DNA from: Verrucomicrobiota bacterium
GTDB taxonomy: Bacteria; Verrucomicrobiota; Verrucomicrobiia; Limisphaerales; J093
NCBI GenBank assembly: GCA_027493615.1
Contig: JAOSKK010000012.1
Location: 248,001 to 312,000 of the forward strand
Length of the DNA: 64,000 nt
Reading direction: 5' to 3'
A program made the translations under genes and the position numbers. How positions within the stretch are numbered: position 1 is the first letter of the stretch; each line of letters opens with the position of its first letter. Of this stretch, positions 37,791 to 48,591 are shown piece after piece. The notes under the pieces were generated by a model. It made no database searches. It was not told where the DNA came from and saw nothing but the letters and a program-made list of their open reading frames with translations.

Positions 37791-40184
37791 TCACTGCCGA
37801 ATCCGGCCGAAGAGCATGGCCGCGTTCGGCGTGAAGGTGTACGGGCTCGTGGCGCCCGTCACGGTTTGCCACGGACCAAGCACCGTCGGCGCGGCCTCCA
37901 GCGTGCCTCCGCCGGCCCACTCGATGGTAACGGTGCCGTCCGTGTTCCGCCGGACACCGGTGATTTCCGGAGCAGCAGTCGCCGCTGGCGTGAACAGGAG
38001 GAAGTCCCAGTCCCCGTTGCGGTCGTTGTACCGGAAGGTCGTGGGGCCGCCCAGATTGAGCGCCAACACGGTGCTGGTGGTGGCGGCGTCCTTCAGCGGC
38101 ACGAGGGCATTATTGCCCCAGCCGCCGGGTGCCGATCCGTTGAAGGCGCCGAGAATGGTCTCGGTCCCGCCGGACACGGTCGCGAGGGTGCCGCCGATGC
38201 TGGCATTGGCGTCGCCGTGGGAGAGCCCGGCGTAGACGTTGTACGTGCCGGCCGGGATGTTACGCGTGTAGTTGAACCACTGGCTGCTGCCCATCCACCC
38301 GATGCGGAAGTTCACGTTCACTTCGCCACCGCCGCGGTCGCGGTCATTGGCGAAGCTGAAGGGAACCCGCAGCGTGTTGGGATAGCGATAGTAGGGGTTG
38401 CTGCTCTCGAAGGGGGCTTTGTAGTCCGTCCCTGCGGTGGCGCTGAGTCCGGCGTACGCGCCGCCCATGTAGGGCATGATGCTGGCCTCGGCCCTGGTTT
38501 GGCCGCCATTGTAGTCGAAGTCCGACGCTTCAATCCAGAAGGTCGGGGTGGCGGGCAAGCCGACGGCGAAGGTCCAGCTCACCGTGCGGTCGCCGAAGGT
38601 CACGTCCACGTTGTAGCTGCTGCCCATGGCGAATCCCGCCGCGGGCTTGTAACTGATGGTGGTCTCGGTGCCGGACTTGGTCGCCGTGGGGGTCACGGCG
38701 GTGCCGTTGATTCTCATCGAAACTGTGTTGACGTCCACCGGGGTCGAGCCGTCCACCAACACCAGCTTCACCGTGGCGTCGGGGCCGGCACGGCCCGTGC
38801 TCCCGGCGGAGTCGAGGCTGCTGCGCCCCGGGGCGAAGCTCTTGACGTAAGTGGGGCCCGTCGAGTTGATCGGGTACTGGTAGGCCTTGATCGCAGTTGC
38901 TCCGGCAATCAAGGGGTCATCCACGTTGATGAGGATCTTGCCCATCTGATCGGGCAGGCCGTCCTTGGTGATCTGGAACCATTCAACGTTGTGGCCGCCG
39001 CCGCCCTGTTCGAACACCATGCGGAAGGGGTACAGACCGGCCTGGGTGATCTTGACGCTGAACTTGGTGAAACCCCAGTTGTCAGCGCCGCGTCCACCGT
39101 TGTACTCCCCGCAGACGACCGGCAGGGTGTAGGCTTCTTTGCCGTCACCGACGATGACCCGAAAGCCGTCATCGCTGTTGACGCCCATGTGGTAGGTGCC
39201 GGGTTGCAGATCCAGCACCGTGCGGATTTCGAGGGCATAATTGGCGTTGCCGGTTTCCAGGGTGGCGCTGCCAGGGATGCCGGGCATGTTCGGGGCGGCC
39301 GCGCCGCCATACCAGCCGTCGTCAACGAAGTTGCCGATGTTGCCAGTGGCGCCGTTGTAGTTGATGCCAGCGGTTTCCACATAGGAGCCGCCGGGGCCGG
39401 TGAAGGCGGTGAGGTCGGCCGTGTTGGGCCAGCCAAACAAGTTGTGCACCATGGCTTCGGCGATGGCCGTCGAGTTGCCGGGGCTGTTCTCTGCGGTGGC
39501 CCCGTTGTTGAGGATGGCGGTCTGCCAGGTCTTGATGAGGAAGCCCCGGTTGCCAGTGTTCACATCCGCCGCCTTGAGCGCCATGCTCGGAGGAACCGCC
39601 GCTCCACCCGTGACGGTGAAGGTGTTGGAACCGCTATACGAACTGGCTCCGTCGGTGAAGGTGACAGTGAGGGTATTGTTGCCCGCCGGGAGCACGCCAG
39701 CCGGGGTGTACACCGCCTTGCTCACCTTGCCGCTCTTGGTGATCACGGGGGTGACCTCCGAGCCATTGAGCAGCAGCTTGATGTTGCTCACCGCGACGGC
39801 GCCGTCGGTGATCTCGACCACGAGAGGTGCGCCCGCCAGGAACGGGCGGCCGGAACCGCGCGGGGGATCCACGAAGGACACGGCCGCCGGCATGGGGCCA
39901 TTGTTGACGGCATAGGCCTTCAGCGCGCCGGGGGTGCCGGTGTCGTTCACCAGGGCCCTGACGCCATCTTCGTTGATCGCGAAGAACTCGAGGTTCGCCC
40001 CGCCCCCGCCTTCCATCCAGATCATCCGGAACCCGAAGGTGCCCGGCGTCGGGACATAAACCCAGCCCAGGGTATCGGAGGCGCCGCGGCCGTTGTCGAA
40101 CTGTGCGACGATCGGCGAATTGAGCTGCTCCAACGGATTGGCGAAGGCGGTCATGCGGAAACCGTCGTCGCTGTTGAAACCCAT
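37791..40184 (-). CDS. Large secreted surface protein, 5'-truncated
   Basis: The 797 residues are beta-rich with two related modules. Each has a 'GVNSDDGFRV'-like motif (the first is the very start, 'MGFNSDDGFRM') and a 'MVFEQGGGGHNVEWF'-like motif, the pattern of PA14-like lectin domains. Ig-like segments follow, and a C-terminal 'AGGGTLEAAPTVLGPWQTV' domain ending 'GRIRQ'. There is no signal peptide; the first residues lie in the middle of a module and a TAA occurs 15 bases upstream. The 5' part is therefore missing and its place is taken by the 3' end of the TPR gene, either through deletion or mis-assembly. Intact homologues are expected to be secreted and to bind carbohydrate. Confidence 0.75.
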   Translation of the reverse strand: MGFNSDDGFRMTAFANPLEQLNSPIVAQFDNGRGASDTLGWVYVPTPGTFGFRMIWMEGGGGANLEFFAINEDGVRALVNDTGTPGALKAYAVNNGPMPAAVSFVDPPRGSGRPFLAGAPLVVEITDGAVAVSNIKLLLNGSEVTPVITKSGKVSKAVYTPAGVLPAGNNTLTVTFTDGASSYSGSNTFTVTGGAAVPPSMALKAADVNTGNRGFLIKTWQTAILNNGATAENSPGNSTAIAEAMVHNLFGWPNTADLTAFTGPGGSYVETAGINYNGATGNIGNFVDDGWYGGAAAPNMPGIPGSATLETGNANYALEIRTVLDLQPGTYHMGVNSDDGFRVIVGDGKEAYTLPVVCGEYNGGRGADNWGFTKFSVKITQAGLYPFRMVFEQGGGGHNVEWFQITKDGLPDQMGKILINVDDPLIAGATAIKAYQYPINSTGPTYVKSFAPGRSSLDSAGSTGRAGPDATVKLVLVDGSTPVDVNTVSMRINGTAVTPTATKSGTETTISYKPAAGFAMGSSYNVDVTFGDRTVSWTFAVGLPATPTFWIEASDFDYNGGQTRAEASIMPYMGGAYAGLSATAGTDYKAPFESSNPYYRYPNTLRVPFSFANDRDRGGGEVNVNFRIGWMGSSQWFNYTRNIPAGTYNVYAGLSHGDANASIGGTLATVSGGTETILGAFNGSAPGGWGNNALVPLKDAATTSTVLALNLGGPTTFRYNDRNGDWDFLLFTPAATAAPEITGVRRNTDGTVTIEWAGGGTLEAAPTVLGPWQTVTGATSPYTFTPNAAMLFGRIRQ

Positions 40185-42507
40185 CTGGTACGACCCTGCT
40201 TATCCGCCTCCGGCTCCCGGGGCGGGGCGGACGGTTGGGCGGCCGATTCGAGGGAGCGGAGGTACTCGGCGGCTTTCGCATTCGCCGGGTCCAACGTAAG
40301 CGTGATGCGGAACTGAATGGCCGCCTCATTCAGGCGACCCAGTTTGGCCAGGGAAATGCCGAGATTCAGGTGGCCCAGGGCGAAATCCGGCCGGAGCCGG
40401 ACGGTTTCAGCAAACCGTTCGCGCGCTTCCTCGATGCTTTCCTGCACGGCCAGTTCGACGCCCAGGAGGTAATGGGCTTCCCAAAGGGAGGGATGGAGGG
40501 CGATGGCTTGCCGAAGCGTCTGGATGGCCGCCGGGCGCCGGCCTTGGGCGGCGAGGACGTCGGCCAACCGCAGCAAGGCGACCGGGTTCGCCGGTTGCCG
40601 GCGGAGCACCGAACGATACTCGGCCACGGCGAGGTCGGTCTGCCCGCGGCGAGCGTGGGTTTGGGCCAGTTCGAGGCGCGCCTCGGTGAAGTCGGGCCGC
40701 AAGGAGAGGGCTGTGCGCAGGTGGCGTTCGGCAGCGGGGAACTGACCGAGGCGGCTGTACATGCGGGCCAGGTGGTAATAGGGCAGGCAATGGTGGGGGG
40801 ATGAGTTCGCGGATGCGTTCCCACTGCTGCGCGGCCTCGGCATACTCGGCGGTCGCTTCGAGGAACTCGGCGTAGTTCTCGCGCACGCGAAAATCGTTGG
40901 GAGCCAGAACCAGGGCCTCGTCGTAGAGGGCGCGTGCGTCGAAGAAGCTGCGGGGCTGCATTTCGGCCTTGAGCCGGACGAGGTCGGCTTGGAGGGCGCG
41001 GACGCGCGAGAAGTTACCGAGCTGGTTGGTAAAAGGCGCGTCTTGCAGGCGCTGCAACACGCCTTCGAGAACAGCGAACCGGTTCCAGTCCGTGAGTCCG
41101 AGGCGGCGGGCACAGGTGTCCTGGTCGAGCCAGTCATTACGGGGACTCGCCAGAACCTGGGGCGGAAGCAAGGGCTCGATCTGGTTGGCCAGGGCGCGGG
41201 CCAGCCGGTAATTGCCGTCGAAGTTCAGATGGACGTGCTCGAAGAACACCTCGCCGCCGGGGCTGCGGCCCGGGGCGTCGGCGGACAGGACGGCGTCGGC
41301 ATCGAAGAGCGTGACGCCGCGCGAGGCATGGCGTTGGGCGAGGGAACGGAGGATCTGATTCAGGCGGGAATCGGCGCGGAAGGGCAGGGCATCGTAATCG
41401 CGCGCGGCCTCGAAGGCACTTCGGGCGGCATCGGTGTTGGTCACGGCCAGCCAACCGTGTCCCAATCGGAAATGGAACTCCGCGTGGCCGGGATCCAAGG
41501 CCAGGGCGGTTTGGTAGGCGGTCAGGGCCTGGGGAAGTCCTGCTGGGTGAGGGCTGCTTGGGCTTGGGCGCCGAGTTCGGTCACCCGGGCCCGCTTCGAT
41601 GCTTCCAAGTCCGGGTTGGGGAAGGACGCGAAGGGGGCACACTCGCGGAGGTTGCAGGCGGGCACGCTCAGCAAGATGGGAACTTGGGCTCGGTGGCCGA
41701 CGTTGAGGAGGTCCTCAAGGTTCCGTTCGAAATTGCGGTACACGGTTTCCTTGGCGGGCGCGGCCGGGGGACGAGGTGCTGCGCCATGGTCTTCATGCCC
41801 GCCCAAGCACGGGCGGCACGGTCGGTGCCCGAGGCGCGGTCGAGTCCGGCGGCGAGGAGTTGGCCGATCCGAGTGGTCTTGAGGGCGAGGAGGGTGCGGA
41901 CGACGCGCCAGGAGGGGGCGCGAAGACCAAACGGGTTGGCGACGCCGAACGGGCCCTCCATTTCGTTATGGCCCAGGTAGAGGATCCAGAGGTCGCCGTC
42001 GAGGGCGGCGCATTCGCGGGCGATGGGGAGCAGGGCGTGGGAGTTAACGGCGGTGGCCGCCGCGCAGACCACCTCGAACCGGACACCAGGGAAGCGCTCG
42101 TTCAAGAGCAGTTCGAGATGGCGACCGACCCCATACGCCGGTCGGGGATCCCCCAGGGCCGCGGACTCTCCGAAGAGGAACACGCGATAGGTACCGGGGG
42201 TTTGGCGGCGGCGAGGACGGTGGGCGCCGGGCTGCGGGCGATCTCCGGCGGGAAGAAGCGCCAGGCGAACTTCGCGTTTTCGACCAGCACCGCCCGACCC
42301 TGGATCGTCGCCGGGAGGAAGAAGCGGGTAGGGTAGCCGTAACCGGTCAGGCGAAGCGTGCACTCGAGGCCGCCGACCAGCAGGAAGGGCAGCAGGAAAG
42401 CGGCGAGTCGAAACGCACGACGCCGCTGAGCGGAAACCGGGGCTGCGACCGCAGCGGAGAGCGGGGTTGGCCCCGGGGTGAGCGGGGGGTGACTGCGGGT
42501 CGCTCAT
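40151..42507 (-). CDS. SGNH/GDSL-like hydrolase domain with TPR repeats (at least four frameshifts)
   Basis: From ATG 42507 the pieces are: an N-terminal membrane anchor; an SGNH-like domain with 'YRVFLFGESAALGDPRPAYG' (block I as GES), 'VNSHALLPIARECAALDGDL' and 'LYLGHNEMEGPFG'; 'HLNFDGNYRLARALANQIEP' (candidate block V histidine); then TPR helices such as 'YYHLARMYSRLGQFPAAERH' and 'GHLNLGISLAKLGRLNEAAI'. Frame changes occur near 42245, 41770, 41540 and 40805. Intact length would be about 780 residues. This verrucomicrobial architecture lies next to the FG-GAP protein as often seen. The enzyme's substrate is unknown. It overlaps the truncated gene below by 34 bases. Confidence 0.68.
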
Positions 42508-42666
42508 GCGTGGCGACGCCCGGCGTTTAGGTCTCCGCGACAACGTCGCGAGGCTAGCAAGGTGGGACGGGACGGGGGAGAGAAATCAGCCGCAGGCAAT
42601 CCGCAGGGAGGCATGTCACGCACCTGCATTGCCGTTGCTGCACGAAGGGCGTCCGCCATCGTCGCA

Positions 42667-42701
42667 GTAGGAGGAGCCTGCGGAGGCAGGTTTCCCCCTA
42701 C
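42667..42701. repeat. Imperfect palindrome, REP-like
   Basis: GTAGGAGGAGCCTGC (42667-42681) and GCAGGTTTCCCCCTAC (42686-42701) are nearly inverted copies around a 4-base loop. It sits in the 405-base gap between two divergent genes and contains a GTAGGAG-type end like that of the palindromic unit at 7644-7742. Confidence 0.5.
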
Positions 42702-42777
42702 ACGTTCTCCGGGGAAGCGTCCTGTTCCTGCCGGACCTGCTCGGCGGCCGTGAACCTGAAAGCGCCGGTAAACCGGA

Positions 42778-42859
42778 CGCACTCCAGACGCTTCGCGCGG
42801 AACGGACGAGCTCCGCCCATCGCGCAGCGTCTGGAGTGCGGGGGTTCACCCCCGCTTTT
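42778..42859. repeat. 15-bp inverted repeat followed by an intrinsic terminator-like hairpin
   Basis: CGCACTCCAGACGCT (42778-42792) and its exact inverse (42826-42840) flank a 33-base loop. The right arm runs directly into GCGGGGG-TTCA-CCCCCGC followed by TTTT (42838-42859), a strong rho-independent terminator shape on the plus strand. No gene ends just upstream on that strand, so the composite looks like a dispersed repeat carrying a terminator-like hairpin. Confidence 0.65.
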
Positions 42860-42912
42860 CGTGCTCGGTTCACGGAGAGGGCACGGCGACTCGCCGCTTC
42901 CCGGTCCCGGCC

Positions 42913-45900
42913 GTGAGCCGTCCCAGGCCGGGCGCTGCGGCCCCGACGGCAGGCCTCCCTGAGAATGAGACCGGGGTCCGCGCCGGGAGCTTGGGGCCTG
43001 TCGGGGCTTGCCGGTTCGGCGGTGGTGTTCCACAGTGCGTCCCTCGAACCGGACGCTGGCCATGCGAACTCGCAGGTGCGGTGGGGTGTCAAAGACGCCC
43101 CGGTGACCCGGGTGCGTGGCTGGCCACGCCATCCTGGGTCCGCGCCGGGCTTGCGCTCGGGGTTCTGGTCGGTCTGGTGGAGGTTGCGGCCCTTGAATGG
43201 GAAGCGGAGGCCGGCTACCGCAGCGCCCCGCTGAACCCCGAGACTTCGGGGCGCCCGGGCTTCCGCCTGCTGCCGCCGGCGGCGACCGGGATCTCCTTCG
43301 CCAACGCCATTCCCGAGCAGCGGCATTTGACGAACCAGATCCTTCTGAACGGGTCTGGGGTGGCGGCTGGGGACGTGGACGGCGATGGCTTGTGTGACGT
43401 TTTCTTCGCCGGCCTGGACCGGGGTTGTCGCCTGTATCGGAACCTCGGGGGCTGGAAGTTCACAGACATCACGGGGGAGGCGGGTGTGGGGTGTCCGAAT
43501 GTGACGGCCTCGGGAACGGCCCTCGCGGATCTCGACGGTGACGGCGATCTGGACTTGGTCGTCAATTCGGTCGGGAACGGGACGCGCGTGTTCTACAACG
43601 ATGGGCGCGGCCGCTTCCAGCCAGCCCCGTGGCTGCTGAACGAAGGCAAGGGCGGCACATCGCTGGCGCTCGCCGACGTCGATGGGGATGGCTTCCTGGA
43701 CCTCTACGTGGCGAATTACCGGACGTCGGCCCTCATGGACATCGCCCACGCGCGGGCGACGTTTGCCAAGGTCGACGGACGGCTCGAACTCGAGACCCTA
43801 AACGGGCGTCCGGTCACGGCGCCCGACTTGACGAACCGCTTTGTGATGGGTCCCGGGGGCAGCCTTGACGAGCTGGGCGAACCGGACGCGCTCTATCGCA
43901 ACGCCGGGGGAACGAATTTCGTGGCCCTCCCGTTCACGGGAGGCCAGTTCCGCGACGAAGACGGACAGGCGTTCTCCCAACCGCTCTTCGAGTGGGCGCT
44001 GACGGCGACGTTCCGCGATCTCAACGGCGACACCCTGCCCGACCTCTTTGTCTGCAATGATTTTCACACACCAGACCGCCTCTGGCTGAACCAGGGGAGG
44101 GCCGCTTCCGACTCGCGCCCCGGCTGGCCTGCGCCGGACCAGTCTCTTCTCGATGGCGGCGGACTTCGCGGACATCAACCGCGATGGACTTGATGACCTG
44201 TTCGTCCTGGACATGCTCAGCCGCGAGCACCCGCAGCGGATGCGCTACATGTCCGACACGCTGCGCGCGCCGCGCGCGATCGGCACGTTCGACGACCGGC
44301 CGCAGGTTGGCCAGAACATGCTGTTTCTGAACCGCGGCGATGGGACGTTTGCCGAACTGGCCCAACTCAGCGGAGTCGAGGCCGCCGAATGGGCTTGGTC
44401 GTGCGTCTTCCTGGACGTGGATCTGGATGGCTGGGAGGATCTGCTCATCGCCAACGGCATGGAACGGGCCGCCCGGGACATGGACGTCGCCGAGCGGCTC
44501 AAGATGCTCCGCGCGACCCGCCGGCTCACCGAGGCGGACGTCTTCAATGCGCGGCGGATGTACCCACGTCTGGCCACCCCCAACCTTGCCTTCCACAACC
44601 GGGGCGACCTCACCTTCGAGGAGGTGGGGGCGGCCTGGGGTTTTGACCTGCGCGGGGTTTCCCCAAGGCATGGCCCTCGCCGACTTGGACAACGACGGCG
44701 ACCTCGACGTGGTCGTCAACAACTTCAACGCTCCCGCCAGTGTCTATCGCAACGAGGCCGCCGCGCCCCGCGTGGTCGTCCGGCTGAAAGGCCTCCCGCC
44801 CAACACCCGGGGCGTGGGCGCCCGCATCACGCTCCGGGGCGGCGCCGTCCCGCTGCAAAGCCAGGAGGTTGTCGCCGGCGGACGATACCTGTCTTCGGAC
44901 GATCCAGTCCGCAGTTTCGCGGCCGGCAGCCTGACGAACCGGCTGACCCTCGAAGTGCGCTGGCGCAGCGGGCGGCGCAGCGTGGTCGAGGCGGTACGGG
45001 CCAACCGTCTTTACGAGGTGGACGAGACAGGAGCCCAACCGCTCGAGCCCGTCATCACCGCGCCGGCCTCGCCCTGGTTCGAAGATGCCACCTCCCGGCT
45101 CGGCCACACGCATCACGAAACGCCGTTCGACGACTTCGAGCGTCAACCACTGCTGCCGAACCTGCTCAGTCAACTCGGCCCGGGGGTGGCGTGGTTCGAC
45201 GTGGACCGAGATGGCTGGGACGATCTGGTGATCGGCACCGGGGCGGGCGGACGGCTGGCGGTCTATCGGAACACCGGGGGGTGGCTTCGAGCGGCAGGTT
45301 GGCGCCGCGTGGGACACGCCGGCGGATCGCGATCTGACTGCCTTGGTCGGCTGGCATCCAAAGGACGGAGAGCCTGCGATCCTCGCCGGCGTGGCGCACT
45401 ACGAAGACGGAGCCGTTAAGGGCAGCGGTCTGCGTCAGTACACAGGCCGGGGCGGGGGCTTCGAGGATCTGGTGGCAGTGACCGATTCAAGCACGGGCCC
45501 CGTGGCGGTGTCAGATGTGGACGGCGACGGAATCCTTGAAGTGTTTGTGGGGGGCGGGTGCGGCCGGGGGCGTTACCCGGAGGCGGCGGCGTCGAGGCTG
45601 TACCGCAATCCGGGCGGACGTCTCGAGGTCGACCGCGACAACACGGCGGTCTTGGCGCAGGCGGGTTTGGTTTCCGGCGCGGCATTCACGGACCTGGATG
45701 GTGACGGCGGGCCGGAGTTGGTGTTGGCCTGCGAATGGGGACCGATCCGGATTTGGCGCAACCGCCAGGGACGGCTCGAACCCTGGGACGTACCTCTCGC
45801 CTGGCCGAGCGGTGTCGTGCCCCGCGTGCCGGCGGCGGCCGACGGCAGGCCCGTGGCGCGACTCAGCCAACTCACCGGGTGGTGGAACGCCATCACGGCA

Positions 45901-46878
45901 GGCGACTTCGACGGCGACGGGCGGCTCGATCTGGTGGCGGCAAACTGGGGCCGCAACACCAAGTACGAACGCCACCGCGCCCGGCCCCTCGAGCTGTGGT
46001 TCGGCAACCTCAACCAAGATGGTGTCCTGGCGCTCGTCGAAGCCTACTACGATCCGGGGCTCAAGAAGGTGGTGCCGGCCCGGCAGTTGGACGTGCTGGC
46101 GCATTCGCTGCCCTTCTTGCGCGCCCGGTTCCCGTCGCATCGCGCCTTCAGTCTGGCAGGGGTGGAAGACGTCCTTGGAGAGTCCCGTCACACCGCGGGG
46201 CGACTCGAGGCAAACTGGCTCGAGTCCACTCTGTTCCTGAACCGTGGGGATCACTTCGAGCCGCGCCCCCTGCCCGTCGAAGCCCAGATGGCGCCCGCCT
46301 TTGGCGTGTGCGTGGGCGATCTGGATGGTGACGGCCACGCCGATCTCTTCCTCGCCCAGAACTTCTTCGCAGTGCAACCCGAGACGGCCCGTTACGACGG
46401 GGGTCGCGGCCTGTGCCTGCAAGGTGACGGCCGGGGCGGTTTCGCTCCCGTGTCCGGCCAGGATGACGGCGTGGCGGTGTATGGCGAACAACGCGGCGCG
46501 GCGTTGGCGGACTACGACGCGGACGGCCGGTTGGACCTGGTGGTGACGCAAAACGGGGCAGCCACCCGGCTCTTCCACAACCTGCGGGCGCAGCCGGGCC
46601 TGCGGGTCCGGCTGCGCGGGCCCGCGGGGAATCCCACCGCCGTGGGCGCCCTGCTGCGCCCGATCCTCGGAGCGTCGATGGGACCGGCGCAGGAAGTGCG
46701 GGCGGGGGCCGGCTACTGGTCACAGGACAGCGCGGTCCTCGTTGTCGGCCCGGTGGCGGAACTCACGGGACTCTGGATCCGCTGGCCGGGCGGCAGAGAA
46801 TCGCGGATCCCGGTGCCGGGCGGGGCGCGGGAGGTTGCAGTCACGCCCTCGGGCGACTGTGAAGTGATCGGCCGCTGA
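42913..46878 (+). CDS. FG-GAP/VCBS repeat CRTAC1-like secreted protein (three or more frameshifts)
   Basis: Repeated calcium-binding FG-GAP motifs occur throughout: 'VAAGDVDGDGLCDVFFAGL', 'TALADLDGDGDLDLVVNSVG', 'MALADLDNDGDLDVVVNNF' and 'ALADYDADGRLDLVVTQNG'. ASPIC/UnbV-type ends follow, 'GLWIRWPGGRESRIPVP' and 'TLEVRWRSGRRSVVEAV'. Two such modules are joined, as in the CRTAC1 family of 1,100-1,300 residues in this phylum. Frame changes lie near 44105, 44660 and 45300. The start is uncertain: GTG 42913 precedes a hydrophobic stretch 'VRAGLALGVLVGLVEVAALE' that may be the signal peptide, and an indel may hide the true start. It is likely an extracellular beta-propeller. Confidence 0.8.
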
Positions 46879-46879
46879 G

Positions 46880-46901
46880 GAGGCGGGAGGGACCCGCCCT
46901 C
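46880..46901 (+). terminator. Weak hairpin after the CRTAC1-like gene
   Basis: GAGGCGGG and CCCGCCCTC pair across a 5-base loop directly after the TGA. No T-tract follows, so termination efficiency is doubtful. Confidence 0.35.
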
Positions 46902-47396
46902 GGGGCACACAACGGAGAGCGCCAGAGCGTACCCGGTCCCGGCCGACTCGGCGCTCGGGCCGGTCATCTCTTCCCCGCAGCCCTGCCATGACGCGCCCGT
47001 GTTCGGACTGCCCCTGGCCTGGACGGGCGAAAGCGGCCTGTTCGGACGCCGGGGCGAGTTGCATGCCGGCTTGTCCTCGACGGGCCTGTTCTACCACGAG
47101 GGGGGCCTCGACGTGACGTTCACCCGCCCGGACGATGATCACGTACCAGAACGGCAGCCCGACCACGATCATCGGTCCACCGACCTCCGGCGCCCGGGTC
47201 CCGACCGAGTTCAGGCGGGATGCACTGGGCGGGGAATTCCGTTGCACCGGGGACGGGACGCCCGGCCCGTGGATCCAGACCTTGCCGCCGGCGGTGACGG
47301 CGGACTCGTCAGTCTGTCATACCATGAACAACTCTCCCTAACGGGGTGTCCAGTATGATCCAAACAGACATCCTCAAAAATGTTTTGCAAAAGAGC
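46902..47396. other. Gene-poor stretch with decayed coding remnants
   Basis: Short plus-strand segments look protein-like ('SGLFGRRGELHAGLSSTG' near 47030; 'GEFRCTGDGTPGPWIQTLP' near 47230) but lie in different frames with no start or continuation. I read them as remains of one or two former genes. The last 60 bases become AT-rich and lead into the promoter at 47397. Confidence 0.4.
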
Positions 47397-47424
47397 TGGA
47401 CAACTTGTGTTTACAAGCTACAAT
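47397..47424 (+). promoter_or_regulatory. Sigma70-type promoter of the PEP-CTERM gene
   Basis: TGGACA (47397-47402) and TACAAT (47419-47424) are spaced by 16 bases within the most AT-rich patch of the window. The gene's ATG is 20 bases downstream, behind a GAGG ribosome-binding sequence. Confidence 0.55.
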
Positions 47425-47443
47425 GCGGTCAGGAATTGAGGTC

Positions 47444-48421
47444 ATGAACACAACCACTTCGCGGGCGCGCTCCCTGAGTATCGCCATCTTGCTCACCACG
47501 GGACTCACCCTCAGCCTCCGGGCAGCGACCACCTTCACGTTCGGCAGCGACGCCAATACGTTCACGATGGACTTCGTGACCATCGGCCATCCCGGCAACG
47601 CCGCGGACACCACTGGCGCCCCAAACCCGGCGGGGTCAGTGCCATACGTCTATCTGATGGGGAAGTACGAGGTGAGCCGGGACATGATCAACAAAGCGAA
47701 CGCCGTGGGCAACTTGGGGATCACGATGGCGAACATGACTAGCTACGGCGGCAACGGCGTGAACCGGCCAGCAACGGGGATCACCTGGTACGAAGCGGCC
47801 GCCTTCGTGAACTGGCTCAACACCAGCACCGGACACCCGGCAGCGTACAATCTCTCCGGTGGCAGTTTGAGCCTGTGGTCGTCGGCCGAGGCCTGGCAGG
47901 CAGGTGGGGAGAACCTCTATCGCCACGCAGGCGCGTACTTCTTCCTACCCAGCGAGAGCGAGTGGTACAAAGCGGCCTACTACGATCCGGCGGCAGGCCT
48001 TTACTACGATTATCCGACCGGGAGCGACACGCCGCCCACCGCCACCTCGGGAGGCGTGCTGGCGGGGACGGCGGTGTACGGCCTTCAAATGTCAACGGGC
48101 CCCGCGGACATTGCCAACGCAGGCGGCCTGAGTCCCTATGGCACGATGGCACAAGGCGGAAATGTCTGGGAGTGGATGGAGACCGCGGTGGACGGTGCGA
48201 ACACCTCTGGCTCCGAGAATCGAGGGTTGCGGAGCGGCTATTGGTTTGACCCCGTAAGTGACCTCGCTTCCGACTTTCGGTTGGATACGTACAGCCCGGC
48301 GAGCGACATCTACACCGTCGGCTTCCGCGTGGCTGTGATTCCGGAGCCGATGCCGTCCGCCAGCCTTATTGGGCTGGCGGCATTCGGTTTTGCCCTGTGG
48401 CGTCGGCGGGCAGTCAAGTAG
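47444..48421 (+). CDS. SUMF1-fold protein with PEP-CTERM anchor
   Basis: The 325-residue protein has a signal peptide (residues 1-27), a SUMF1/FGE-like domain ('ITWYEAAAFVNWLNTSTG', 'FFLPSESEWYKAAYYDPA', 'GGNVWEWMETAV', 'TVGFRVAVI') and a C-terminal PEP-CTERM signal: 'PEPMPSASLIGLAAF' then a hydrophobic helix and Arg-Arg-Arg. PEP-CTERM proteins are processed by exosortase and exported to the envelope or matrix. The domain has no cysteine where FGE has its active site, so it is not a sulfatase activator. It is a well-preserved gene with its own promoter. Its codon use looks less GC-extreme than its neighbours. Confidence 0.86.
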   Translation: MNTTTSRARSLSIAILLTTGLTLSLRAATTFTFGSDANTFTMDFVTIGHPGNAADTTGAPNPAGSVPYVYLMGKYEVSRDMINKANAVGNLGITMANMTSYGGNGVNRPATGITWYEAAAFVNWLNTSTGHPAAYNLSGGSLSLWSSAEAWQAGGENLYRHAGAYFFLPSESEWYKAAYYDPAAGLYYDYPTGSDTPPTATSGGVLAGTAVYGLQMSTGPADIANAGGLSPYGTMAQGGNVWEWMETAVDGANTSGSENRGLRSGYWFDPVSDLASDFRLDTYSPASDIYTVGFRVAVIPEPMPSASLIGLAAFGFALWRRRAVK

Positions 48422-48591
48422 GTCGTTTCCAAGCACAGCGACAGATCGCTTCACCCGGGGGGAGGCATTCGGCAAGCCGCAGCCGGCGAGTTGGCGCAGC
48501 GGCCGGTCGGGATCAGCCCAACCGGCCAGCGAGGCGCCGTCGTGTCCAACAGGGGCCGAAGCCAGGCGCGGGGGACGTGCGCGACCCCGCC

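Noticed and set aside
37632..40316. Plus-strand open frame of about 890 codons opposite the surface protein
   Set aside because: Only the first 29 residues (the WD40 relic) look like protein; the rest is the complement of a well-formed beta-rich gene on the minus strand.
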